Below the pieces are notes generated by a model that worked only from the letters and a program-made list of their open reading frames with translations, was not told where the DNA came from and ran no database searches. The position numbers and the translations under genes are program-made. Positions 36,270 through 45,462 of a DNA stretch of 49,481 bases are shown here, piece by piece (the first letter of the stretch is position 1; every line of letters starts with the position of its first letter). The stretch covers positions 1-49,481 of the forward strand of contig JAHFDB010000006.1 in the NCBI GenBank assembly GCA_023249195.1. The letters are read 5' to 3'. Origin of the DNA: a bacterium. Its GTDB lineage: Bacteria > Margulisbacteria > Marinamargulisbacteria > SXXA01 > JAHFDB01.

Positions 36270-38768
36270 TTAGACTACCCCAAATGGTGCTACATCCCTA
36301 ATAACTGGCGGTAATTCGCCGAAAGTATGCCCAGATCGTAAGACTGGCACCGTAGACACCGAGGCTTGCTGTGCTTGAAGTTGCTCAAGATACTTAGGAA
36401 TTTCTATCTTAAAGAATGCAATAGCAGCCGAAGATTCCTCCACTTTATCGCTGGTCAGATTTTCCAAATGACTCACAACCTCAGAATTCTCCATTAATCT
36501 AGGGTCCGCAGAACGAACCATATCTTGAATACTATGCCCCACTTGTTTGAGCAATACCTTTTTGGCATTCTCTCGGGGATTTACTGGATTCCCAAACACC
36601 GGATCTAACTCACGCCCTAAAGACACCACCACGGTTGGGACATCGCTGTATCGTTCGGTATGTGCGTTTTGCAATCCAATCCATAAAGGGTCTTCGGCAT
36701 TTATTGGAATCCCGTTTGCAAAGTCAAATTCACCCCCTAATTGTACATAAGCTTCAGAAACAACCCCCGTTGAATCTAGTACAAACCAAGAATATCCACC
36801 CACACCCGTTTTACTAGGAATACGCACACCTGAATCAGTCACACTCGTCCCCTGGTTATAGGCCCCATTGTGACTTAATTGATCACGCAGGTCAGCTTGA
36901 AGTGAGGCAGAAATGTGGGGGCAAGTCCACATCGAGGTTATGATCCTTGCATAGGACTCTGGATCAGTCTCCATAGCACATCCCGATGTATATACTTCCA
37001 TATAATGTTTGGCCTTTGCCAAGACCCCTGCCCTCTCTTCTTCGGTTCCTGTGAGCAACATTTGCTGCAAGTCTTTCCCCAAGAGCCCCTTAGAAATAAG
37101 TCGAAGCATTCTAGATTCATTATCCTGTGGATTTAAATTGAGCTCAGCCTGCTTACTCTTGCACGCACGTTTATAGGTATCAAAATCTTTCTTAGAGATA
37201 CTCGGCTTTGCCATCTCCATTAATTGATCCAACAAATGGTATTTCACTGTTTGATATTCAAATTCAGATCCCATAATCGTTTTTTTGAAAGGTTTCTTCT
37301 GAATAACACCTAAAATAACCTCGGCAAACTTTCGCATGTTTTGAGTGATTTCAGGATTGTCTAGCACGGCTTCAACCTCACTCGAAAATTTAGAGACTGT
37401 TGTTGGCCCACATTCAAGCAGCGTTTGGAGGGATAGAAACAAACGGTATCCGCATGCGCTTTCCTCATCCAACTTAGGTGCGTAACTTTTCAAAAGACCC
37501 TCAATTAAACCCGCTTTATGTGCCTGATAGGCTTCTACTTTGTCTTTATCTTTTCGATTTCCTAATACCGATGCTCTACTTTCTTCGGTATCTTTCAATT
37601 CCCCTTCAAGTACCTGAGCATTCACCTTAACAGGATCTCTTTTTTCAGAATCAAAAGAATTAACAAAAGCGGTAAATATTGAAGCATGATCGGTATATTC
37701 AACCCCTCTAATTACAGCATAATCGATATTCAAACAAAACCCTGCAACGTTAGCCAAAGCACCATAATTGGTAGAAATCCCCGCAATATCATGAACTGTT
37801 TTATAGTGTCCTTCTTTCTCATCAATGCCTTGGCTAGGTCTTACATTATAGGCGTGTCCAAAAGGCACATCGCTATGCACGGGAGGCATGGCTAAACAAA
37901 CGGAATCCACAACCGCATCTAAAGGGCTTAGACCTTTTTCCTTCATGTCTTCTTTTGAAAGGGGAGGAAACACAAAAACATGTTTCCCCGTTGCGTCTTT
38001 AAATATATGTCGACAATCTTGAGAAAGCCTTTTTAGCAGAAATGCAAAAGGCTTCGAGGTTGATTGCAAGGTAGCTCTATCATCGCCTTTCCCAGGAACA
38101 GAACGGCACATTTCTGTTACGATATCTCCCTCAGATTCTTTTGCTACCACAAGAACATTTGTGCGTTGATCGTTAATTCTAGCTTTCTCAATGTATCCCC
38201 TTGTTGTCATCCCTCTTTGTAAAATAGCTTCAACATCCTCATCGAGACTTCCTGAAAGTGTGAGGCGTGTATCTTTGCTTCCACTTTCAATAACCACAAG
38301 CTCTCGGCTATCGTTTTTTGTATCTAAATTGACTTGATCTAATTTCCAAACGATGCCATTAGTCATGGTAATGCTTAGTGCCAAAGCACCGATATAGGTA
38401 GCGGTTCGTCTACCATGAGTTTCTTCCTCTTTTGTTCTTGGTGCGGGGGGCAAAGAATCTGGTAAATCCAGGGACAATATTCTTGAAGCTCTCGAAGCGC
38501 TGCTTTCAACAGAAACAGACCTAGACGCTATAGGAGAAGACCATTCTGAACTTGATGGAGACCCAGAAGGTGTTTTTCTGAGCTTAGCTTTAGCGTCCAT
38601 TAGAAGCTTAGAAGCCCCAGACACACGTTCATTGGCCTGTGACATATCCAGCCCTGAAGAAGCCCGAGAAGATAGCCCACTTTGAACAGGGCCAAACATA
38701 GCCGCCAGTTGCCTAACAGAAGGTTTTTGATCTTTTTGATCAGGGGGTAAAAATGGTAGATTTGCCAT
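36270..38768 (-). CDS. Orphan 832-aa protein: Ser-rich N-terminus plus divergent glutaminase-like domain
   Basis: Hand alignment with GlsA at 42301-43209: GYIEKARINDQRTNVLVVAKESEGD~[36 protein letters not shown]~[20 protein letters not shown]~FINAGAL; EESRASVLGNR~[14 protein letters not shown]~FLKSF; SGVRIPSKTGVGG~[13 protein letters not shown]. Confidence 0.68.
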   Translation of the reverse strand: MANLPFLPPDQKDQKPSVRQLAAMFGPVQSGLSSRASSGLDMSQANERVSGASKLLMDAKAKLRKTPSGSPSSSEWSSPIASRSVSVESSASRASRILSLDLPDSLPPAPRTKEEETHGRRTATYIGALALSITMTNGIVWKLDQVNLDTKNDSRELVVIESGSKDTRLTLSGSLDEDVEAILQRGMTTRGYIEKARINDQRTNVLVVAKESEGDIVTEMCRSVPGKGDDRATLQSTSKPFAFLLKRLSQDCRHIFKDATGKHVFVFPPLSKEDMKEKGLSPLDAVVDSVCLAMPPVHSDVPFGHAYNVRPSQGIDEKEGHYKTVHDIAGISTNYGALANVAGFCLNIDYAVIRGVEYTDHASIFTAFVNSFDSEKRDPVKVNAQVLEGELKDTEESRASVLGNRKDKDKVEAYQAHKAGLIEGLLKSYAPKLDEESACGYRLFLSLQTLLECGPTTVSKFSSEVEAVLDNPEITQNMRKFAEVILGVIQKKPFKKTIMGSEFEYQTVKYHLLDQLMEMAKPSISKKDFDTYKRACKSKQAELNLNPQDNESRMLRLISKGLLGKDLQQMLLTGTEEERAGVLAKAKHYMEVYTSGCAMETDPESYARIITSMWTCPHISASLQADLRDQLSHNGAYNQGTSVTDSGVRIPSKTGVGGYSWFVLDSTGVVSEAYVQLGGEFDFANGIPINAEDPLWIGLQNAHTERYSDVPTVVVSLGRELDPVFGNPVNPRENAKKVLLKQVGHSIQDMVRSADPRLMENSEVVSHLENLTSDKVEESSAAIAFFKIEIPKYLEQLQAQQASVSTVPVLRSGHTFGELPPVIRDVAPFGVV

Positions 38769-38989
38769 AACAACATCTCCCTCTCAGTCTAAATCTTCCC
38801 CTTATTTTGGTTGATTTAAACATAACTTGCATAAAAAAATGCGCCTAAGGAACCCATGCTGTTTCAATTATCGTATCAGGATCAAAAAAAATTTCAATTG
38901 GATTAAATTATAAAGCCTGCTTAAATTTTTATAAAAACTATGCTATAATTTTTTTTAAATCAAACTTCAATCTAAGAGAGCGAACCTCT

Positions 38990-39652
38990 ATGAAACCAGT
39001 CACAGAAAACTATTTGAAACTTATATTCAACCTCCAGCAAAACCATCCAGGAGCAGTGAAGCCTCTGCTGATTTCTAAAAGCCTAGAAGTGACGCCTCCG
39101 GCTGTATCTGAAATGCTCAAAAAACTTGCTGATGAGCATTATATAGAATACATCCCTTATCACGGAGTCAAACTTACAAAAAAAGGGCTTATCCAGGGTC
39201 AAAACATGGTCAGACGGCACCGATTATGGGAACTTTATTTACACAAAATTCTAGGGTTTCCCTGGGACAAGGTGCACCAAGAAGCCGAATTATTAGAACA
39301 TGCCTCTTCTGATGACGTCATCAATAAACTTGAAGAAGTGATGGGATTTCCCGAATATGACCCCCATGGAGACCCGATTCCTTCTAAAGAAGGCATTTTT
39401 CCAAAGGCGCTTGCAAGCCTGCCCCTGTCAAAGTGCAAGGTAAACGATAGTTTAAAGGTTGTTAGGGTCAGCGACTTTGACAATGAGTTTTTGCACTACA
39501 TCGATACTTTGGGCATCCAACTGCAACAACACCTTGTTGTAGAAGATATTCGGTCCTTTGATCACTCGTTTTTAATTTCTATTGGATCTAGAAAAGAAAC
39601 CATTAGTGAATTTACCGCACAGCATATTTTTGTGATTCGAGAAGGAAACTAA
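38990..39652 (+). CDS. DtxR/MntR family metal-dependent transcriptional regulator
   Basis: 'VTENYLKLIFNLQQ', 'LEVTPPAVSEMLKKLADEHYIEYIPYHGVKLTKKG', 'RRHRLWELYLHKILGFPWDKVHQEAELLEHASSD'; C-terminal FeoA/SH3-like domain. Confidence 0.93.
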   Translation: MKPVTENYLKLIFNLQQNHPGAVKPLLISKSLEVTPPAVSEMLKKLADEHYIEYIPYHGVKLTKKGLIQGQNMVRRHRLWELYLHKILGFPWDKVHQEAELLEHASSDDVINKLEEVMGFPEYDPHGDPIPSKEGIFPKALASLPLSKCKVNDSLKVVRVSDFDNEFLHYIDTLGIQLQQHLVVEDIRSFDHSFLISIGSRKETISEFTAQHIFVIREGN

Positions 39653-39655
39653 ACC

Positions 39656-40396
39656 ATGAAAAATCTTACCCTTAGCATTGTTTTTATAGGACTCATCTTT
39701 TGTTTCACATGCGCAGACACCATAGAGACCGATCGCCCTGACTTTACAGAAACATCCACACTCGTCCCCACAGGAAGCCTCCAACTAGAAAGTGGCTACA
39801 CCTTTAGCGCCATTGAAGAGAGTCAAGAACACGCTTTCGGAGAGATCCTGCTTAGATTTGATACAAAAATTCCACACCTAGAGGGTCGAATAGGCCTTCC
39901 CTCTTTTCATAAAACTCAGGATTCAAACAACAGTGCAAGCAGCTTTGATGAAATATCGTTCGGAGTCAAATATGCATGGATAGAACCCCAAAACAACCTT
40001 TCATTTTGTACTATTTCTTCCATTAGTTTTCCTTTTGACAGAAACCCCGAGCCAGAAATTAAAGGCTGTCTTGGAATTGATTTCAACGATGACCTCAGGC
40101 TTAGCACCAATCTTAATCTCACAGCCATTTCAGAGCAGACCTTTTATTATCTCCAATCCGCGCTCAGTTTCTCCCTAGGAAAAACTTGGACAGAACACTG
40201 GGGAACCTATATTGAGTGGTACGGGACTCTCCCAGAAACACATTTGGGCCACATACAACATATCTTCAATGGGGGAGTTACCTATTTAATCAATCCAGAC
40301 ACCCAACTAGATCTCCGTTTGGGTACGGGATTCAGCAATAGAAACCCTGATTACTTTATTGGAATAGGTTTTTCAAACAGAATGAAGATGTTCTAA
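39656..40396 (+). CDS. Outer-membrane MetA-type (phenol_MetA_deg-like) putative transporter
   Basis: 'ETDRPDFTETSTLVPTGSLQLESGYTFS' opening, beta-barrel pattern, 'LDLRLGTGFSNRNPDYFIGIGFSNRMKMF'. Confidence 0.75.
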   Translation: MKNLTLSIVFIGLIFCFTCADTIETDRPDFTETSTLVPTGSLQLESGYTFSAIEESQEHAFGEILLRFDTKIPHLEGRIGLPSFHKTQDSNNSASSFDEISFGVKYAWIEPQNNLSFCTISSISFPFDRNPEPEIKGCLGIDFNDDLRLSTNLNLTAISEQTFYYLQSALSFSLGKTWTEHWGTYIEWYGTLPETHLGHIQHIFNGGVTYLINPDTQLDLRLGTGFSNRNPDYFIGIGFSNRMKMF

Positions 40397-40677
40397 AAAT
40401 ATCTGCTCTCTGCGTTAAACCGACTTCGAGCCACACATACCCAATCGACACAGTCAAAAGCAAGCCCAACAAACTCATGTAATACATTGTCGGGTTTGAC
40501 AACGGCATTGCGAAATTGATCATGAAAACCACTGATGCTCAAGGCAAGACGCGCGACCGCTTTTTCCAAGTCACCTTCTTCTTGAACTAAATACTCTTGC
40601 GCAACCGTATCCCAATGCTGCTTCGAATAGGCATGATGATCCATCCAAAAAATAACCCGTTGTGTATAGTGGTTCAC
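40393..40677 (-). CDS. Hypothetical protein, 94 aa
   Basis: Translationally overlapping with the S4-domain gene; no family recognised. Confidence 0.55.
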   Translation of the reverse strand: MNHYTQRVIFWMDHHAYSKQHWDTVAQEYLVQEEGDLEKAVARLALSISGFHDQFRNAVVKPDNVLHEFVGLAFDCVDWVCVARSRFNAESRYF

Positions 40678-40883
40678 CCAGACACCTTTACCGAAAAAGC
40701 CCCCATTTCAACCACTTGACCCGGTCTTATTTTGCATTTTTTCCTAAGCTCTACAACCCCATCTACTGTCACTTTACCCTCTCCTATCGCCTGCTTGGCG
40801 GCCCCTCCCGATTCCATAGCACCCGAAGCTTTGAGCAACTGACATAACTCGATATAATCTGTAGACAAGTCAAAAACCTGCAT
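40674..40883 (-). CDS. S4-domain RNA-binding protein (YbcJ-like)
   Basis: 'IELCQLLKASGAMESGGAAKQAIGEGKVTVDGVVELRKKCKIRPGQVVEM'; SD aaaggagag. Confidence 0.9.
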   Translation of the reverse strand: MQVFDLSTDYIELCQLLKASGAMESGGAAKQAIGEGKVTVDGVVELRKKCKIRPGQVVEMGAFSVKVSG

Positions 40884-40936
40884 ATATACTCTCCTTTACC
40901 AGCATTTTATCATTTATTACAAAAAGGATACCTTTT

Positions 40937-42301
40937 ATGTTCAAAAAATCATTTTCTATTTCCCTACTATGCCTATTTGTACTTGGCACCACGGTTCCTG
41001 CGTTTGCAACATACTACGCCCCTAAATCGGGTTACACCACCACGACTCAAATTGTTGACTCAAAGCAACTTTTTGTCTACCACCAATTTTTAGAGACCGA
41101 TTTTACGCTCTGGCTTTCCCTTCTATATAGAGCACAAGCCAACGAAAATTTTTCAAACTGGATAAAAACCGCTCAAATTTCGCCGCAAGGTCAGGTGCTG
41201 ACAACCGATTTGATGATTGGAAAAAGGCTCTTTAGAGTAGGAGAAATTATTTCAATTGAAGACATTGTTGCCGAAACACCCCACAATTTTAAAGAATCTC
41301 AACTGATTGATCTGTTAGTAAAAGCAAAAATATTAAATGAAAAAGGATATATGGTCGATGTTTCAGGCAACCGCAACAACAGCTACGAGCCCATCGATTT
41401 TTCGAAAGTAGAACCTAAATTAGACACACTGATCCTTCCTATCGACAGCCCAAAATCCAATGGGGCTTTAACCCATGAACTATTCAACTTGCTCACAATC
41501 AAACACCGCGAGATAGAAGTCACTTCACAAGATACCACCCGTTATCAATCTCGTAATGACAACCTCTTTTCAGGGCTTTTTGAAAGTATTGGGGGCAACA
41601 TACTCGCCGGTATTTTCTCACCTGACAAAACCAAGGTCACCCGATCTGAACTGGCCTATATTCCCAACACAAATATCCAAGATCTTTACCCTCTACCCGT
41701 CGGGTTTTCACCTTACTCAGGCTTTGGCAATAAACCTGGACTTTGGTGCATTAATGGAAATTCCTCACTCCTTACAACCCAAATAGAATCAGAAAACCAT
41801 TCAGATGTTCAATTTATCGACGCCAAAATCAACCTCTCTTGGCTCATTCATCCCAGTGCTTACTATTCACCTCTTTTTGCCTTCACTCAAATTGAAGGCG
41901 AGTATGAAGAAATTAAAACCCGTACGGCTACAACGCGATATTTCAGTGTCACCCTCCCCTATCTCAGTGGCGGAATCATCCACAGAAATAATCGAACAAA
42001 TTTTGGTTTCGGACTTGTCTATGCGCAAAGTACAGAAAGAAAAAATCTCGGCATGAAAGTTGCGATAGAAACCGATTATGCGTTCACACCTTGGTTTGGC
42101 ATAACACTTAACGGAAATTACCTCTTCCAACCAAACTTTGGCAGCCAAAACATTTGGGATCAAGCAAAACTAGAAACAGCCCTAGTCTTTACGCCACTGG
42201 CACACCTATCCGCTTCGGCAGGCTATCAATGGCTCGCTTCTTCAACCGATACCAACACCGAGGGCTATATTTTTGGACTTAGGTATGAAGTACAACCCTA
42301 A
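40937..42301 (+). CDS. Hypothetical secreted/outer-membrane protein with C-terminal beta-barrel
   Basis: Signal peptide; amphipathic strands in C-terminal half; '[13 protein letters not shown]' ending. Confidence 0.6.
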   Translation: MFKKSFSISLLCLFVLGTTVPAFATYYAPKSGYTTTTQIVDSKQLFVYHQFLETDFTLWLSLLYRAQANENFSNWIKTAQISPQGQVLTTDLMIGKRLFRVGEIISIEDIVAETPHNFKESQLIDLLVKAKILNEKGYMVDVSGNRNNSYEPIDFSKVEPKLDTLILPIDSPKSNGALTHELFNLLTIKHREIEVTSQDTTRYQSRNDNLFSGLFESIGGNILAGIFSPDKTKVTRSELAYIPNTNIQDLYPLPVGFSPYSGFGNKPGLWCINGNSSLLTTQIESENHSDVQFIDAKINLSWLIHPSAYYSPLFAFTQIEGEYEEIKTRTATTRYFSVTLPYLSGGIIHRNNRTNFGFGLVYAQSTERKNLGMKVAIETDYAFTPWFGITLNGNYLFQPNFGSQNIWDQAKLETALVFTPLAHLSASAGYQWLASSTDTNTEGYIFGLRYEVQP

Positions 42302-43209
42302 TGCAACAGATACTTCAGGAAATTTATGAGGAAATTCGGCCCCTTCTAGGGGAAGGAGAAGTAGCCTCCTATATTCCGCAACTGGCTCACATTTCACCTC
42401 AAAAATTTGGCATGGCCGTCATCACCATTGACGGAGACTGCTATAGCATAGGCGATGCCCAAGAACCCTTTTCAATTCAAAGCATCTCTAAACTTTTCAC
42501 TCTCACTATGGCTATGCAAAACGACGATGGAAGCCTTTGGAAACGCACGGGTCGAGAACCCTCGGGAAATGCCTTCAATTCTCTGGTACAGTTAGAATAT
42601 GAAAATGGCATTCCCAGAAACCCATTTATCAACGCAGGGGCCCTCGTTGTGACAGATCTAATCCTCACACAACTGGGCAATGCCAAACAAGCCGTATTGG
42701 ACTTTATTTGCGCCTTAACGGACAATTTAAATATCTCATTCAACCTCGCCGTCGCCCAATCAGAGGCCTCTGTCGGTTTTCGAAACAAAGCACTTGCTTA
42801 TTTTCTAAAAAGTTTCGGTAATATTTATAACAATGTCGAAAGCGTTTTAGACGCCTACTTTCATCATTGTTCTATTGAAATGAGCTGTCTCGATCTTGCC
42901 AAGGCAAGCCTCTATCTTGCGAACAAAGGGCTTTGTCCAACCACTCAACAAACGATTGTCACTACCAGACAAACCAAGTATCTCAACTCCCTACTCCTCA
43001 CTTGCGGCACCTATGATGCCGTAGGTGATTTTGCCTACCGGGTGGGGCTTCCTGCAAAAAGCGGAGTAGGCGGCGGTATCTTAGCTGTCATGCCCAACAA
43101 GTTTGGCATCTGCGTTTGGTCACCCGGACTTAGCCCCGAGGGCAACTCAAAAGCAGGCACAATGGCTCTCGATTTATTTACGACTAAAACGGGGATTTCA
43201 ATCTTTTAA
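42301..43209 (+). CDS. glsA: Glutaminase
   Basis: '[16 protein letters not shown]', '[15 protein letters not shown]', '[11 protein letters not shown]', 'SEASVGFRN', '[16 protein letters not shown]', '[16 protein letters not shown]'. Confidence 0.97.
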   Translation: MQQILQEIYEEIRPLLGEGEVASYIPQLAHISPQKFGMAVITIDGDCYSIGDAQEPFSIQSISKLFTLTMAMQNDDGSLWKRTGREPSGNAFNSLVQLEYENGIPRNPFINAGALVVTDLILTQLGNAKQAVLDFICALTDNLNISFNLAVAQSEASVGFRNKALAYFLKSFGNIYNNVESVLDAYFHHCSIEMSCLDLAKASLYLANKGLCPTTQQTIVTTRQTKYLNSLLLTCGTYDAVGDFAYRVGLPAKSGVGGGILAVMPNKFGICVWSPGLSPEGNSKAGTMALDLFTTKTGISIF

Positions 43210-43724
43210 GACTCACTCCATTCTACTTTTCCTAAATAATCTGACTTTCCAACATCTACCCCAGACGTTCTTAAAATGCTATAGGCTGTCGTTATATGGA
43301 AATAAAGATTGGGTAGCGCATACTGAAAAATAAAGGTCTTGGCATCTAAATAAAAACCAGGCTTATGAGGAAAAGATATTGTTTTAGATTCGCATCCTTC
43401 GAAGGCTTCCGGCTTTACTGTTTTAACAAAATCTAATGTTTTTTGAACCCGGATTTTAAGTTCATCTAAGTTTGCTTCCGTATCTTCAAATACAGGGGCC
43501 TGAATTTCGGTAAGTCTGGGAATAAACAATTTTGCACCATCACAAGCAATTTGAATCTGTCTGACCAAGGGAAATTGGTCTGGAATCAATCGTGTCTGCA
43601 GCAATACTTTTTCATCTATCTTCTTTGAAAGAGCAAAAACTTTCGCTTTTTCCAAAATACCCAGCAAGGCCTCCAATGAACGAATATAGGCAGGAATACT
43701 AATATCATAAACAGAAAAATTCAC
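43206..43724 (-). CDS. DUF1993 family protein
   Basis: '[11 protein letters not shown]', '[21 protein letters not shown]', '[42 protein letters not shown]'. Confidence 0.88.
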   Translation of the reverse strand: MNFSVYDISIPAYIRSLEALLGILEKAKVFALSKKIDEKVLLQTRLIPDQFPLVRQIQIACDGAKLFIPRLTEIQAPVFEDTEANLDELKIRVQKTLDFVKTVKPEAFEGCESKTISFPHKPGFYLDAKTFIFQYALPNLYFHITTAYSILRTSGVDVGKSDYLGKVEWSES

Positions 43725-43901
43725 TGGCGTCTCTCCCTCAATAAAATTATACTATACCGAAAAAAACGGTAAAATCCAGTATAAGCTGGATTCTCAAAAA
43801 TACAACCCCAAACCATTGCAAATTTATACAAATTTAGTACACTTCTTATCAGTACCTAGTTTTAGGCACTTACACTTTAGAGTTTATCGTGAGGATGTCA
43901 C

Positions 43902-44741
43902 ATGAAAAAGAACCCGTCTAAACAGATCGTTATTCTATCTGCAGTCATTATGAGCCTGTGTCTAAGTGGATATGCAAAAAATCCCAATACCAGTGTTCTT
44001 GCTTCCGTTGAAGGAGAAAATATCACACTTACCGACCTTCAAGATCGCATCAAAGCATTTCCTCCACAATATGCTTCTGAGCTAGAAAAAAAAGAAACAA
44101 AGGCCAAGATTTTAGACCAAATGATTGATGAAAAAATTCTTTTAGTCGCAGCAAAAAAGCAAGGTCTAAACAAGACAGATGAGTTCAAAAAACGCGTTCA
44201 AAATGCCCAAGACCAATTGCTTTTAAATGCTTATGTTCAAACAAGCATTGAAATAAGCCCTGTATCTGATGAAGAAGTAAAAGCCTATTTTACGAACAAC
44301 CCGCAACAATTTCAGGAACTTGAAACAAGAAGTGCTCATCATATTTTAGTAAAAACAGAAGATGAAGCTAAAGAAATCACACAAAAAATCAAAGCTGGCG
44401 CCGATTTTGAAAAACTAGCCAAAGAGAAATCGACAGACCCTTCCGCAGCCTCTAATTTTGGTAATTTGGGCTCCATCAGCAAGGGTCAAATGGTTCCAGA
44501 ATTTGAAAAAGCTGTCTTTTCCGCAAAAAAAGGAGATGCCCCCAGCATTGTTAAAACACAATTCGGATACCATGTGGTTCGCTTAGACGACATTAATGTA
44601 CGTGCAAAACTAGAATTTGAAACCATCAAAGATCAAATCAAAGAATCTCTTTCCTCAGAAAAAAGACGTGCCACTTTAAGCAATACGCTAGAGGCTCTTA
44701 AAAAGAATTACCGCATAAAAAAAGATCTTAGCAAAATTTAA
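43902..44741 (+). CDS. Parvulin-type peptidyl-prolyl isomerase (PrsA/SurA-like), exported
   Basis: 'RSAHHILVKTEDEAKEITQKIKAGADFEKLAKEKSTDPSAASNFGNLGSISKGQMVPEFEKAVFS'; signal peptide. Confidence 0.94.
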   Translation: MKKNPSKQIVILSAVIMSLCLSGYAKNPNTSVLASVEGENITLTDLQDRIKAFPPQYASELEKKETKAKILDQMIDEKILLVAAKKQGLNKTDEFKKRVQNAQDQLLLNAYVQTSIEISPVSDEEVKAYFTNNPQQFQELETRSAHHILVKTEDEAKEITQKIKAGADFEKLAKEKSTDPSAASNFGNLGSISKGQMVPEFEKAVFSAKKGDAPSIVKTQFGYHVVRLDDINVRAKLEFETIKDQIKESLSSEKRRATLSNTLEALKKNYRIKKDLSKI

Positions 44742-44753
44742 ACCACCCAGAAC

Positions 44754-44798
44754 CCCTCTGGACGGCATTTTGACTACACAAAAATGTCGCCCAGAGGG
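44754..44798. other. Long imperfect stem-loop between two PPIase genes
   Basis: CCCTCTGGACGGCATTTT / AAAATGTCGCCCAGAGGG arms, 16 of 18 paired; no long T tail; ORF start is 15 nt downstream. Confidence 0.65.
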
Positions 44799-44812
44799 AC
44801 AGGAGTCCTAGA

Positions 44813-45337
44813 ATGTCCAAGAAACAAAATCTCACTGCGATACTCACAACCAACAAAGGGCCTATTCATCTCAGGCTTTTTTCAAAGGAAACCCCGCTTA
44901 CCGTAGCCAATTTTGTTCATCTAGCACAAAAAGGCTTTTACAACGGACTTATTTTTCATCGCGTTATTCCCAATTTTATGATTCAAGGAGGGTGTCCAAA
45001 GGGTATTGGAAACGGAGATCCAGGTTACAAATTTGAGGATGAATTCAATCCAAAACTGCTTCACAATAAACCCGGCATTTTGTCCATGGCTAACTCAGGG
45101 CCAAACTCCAATGGAAGCCAGTTTTTTATTACCCATATCGAAACCCCATGGTTAGACGGAAAACACACTGTATTTGGCGAGGTCGTAAGTCAGGCCGACC
45201 AAGATATTGTTAACCAAATTGTGGCGACCGACACCATAATACGCGCAGATATTCAAGGTGATACACAATCACTTCTAAAAGAAAACGCAGAAACTCTTGC
45301 CGCTTGGAGCGATATCATGGCCGATTCACGTCGATAA
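44813..45337 (+). CDS. Cyclophilin-type peptidyl-prolyl isomerase
   Basis: '[30 protein letters not shown]', '[37 protein letters not shown]'. Confidence 0.96.
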   Translation: MSKKQNLTAILTTNKGPIHLRLFSKETPLTVANFVHLAQKGFYNGLIFHRVIPNFMIQGGCPKGIGNGDPGYKFEDEFNPKLLHNKPGILSMANSGPNSNGSQFFITHIETPWLDGKHTVFGEVVSQADQDIVNQIVATDTIIRADIQGDTQSLLKENAETLAAWSDIMADSRR

Positions 45338-45412
45338 CGCCCTGTTTTAGGGATAAAAAACCTCAAAAAAAAACTATTGGAATTTTTACAAACTTTGAGT
45401 CATAATGGGGAT

Positions 45413-45454
45413 AGAACAACTGCCAAGTTACCCCCCTTTCTTGACAGTTGTTCT
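45413..45454. terminator. Probable bidirectional terminator between convergent genes
   Basis: AGAACAACTGcCAAG ... CTTGaCAGTTGTTCT, 15-bp arms with a single mismatch. Confidence 0.7.
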
Positions 45455-45462
45455 GTCTATAT

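Noticed and set aside
36270-38768. KTG motif plus SxxK read as a beta-lactamase or penicillin-binding protein
   Set aside because: Flanking motifs (IPSKTGVGG, NxGAL, EESRASVLGNR, LLKSY...GY) match the glutaminase branch, and the GlsA in the same window aligns in order.
40393-40883. Toxin-antitoxin pair
   Set aside because: Overlapping small genes fit the shape, but the upstream gene is a clear S4/YbcJ RNA-binding protein and neither resembles a known toxin or antitoxin.
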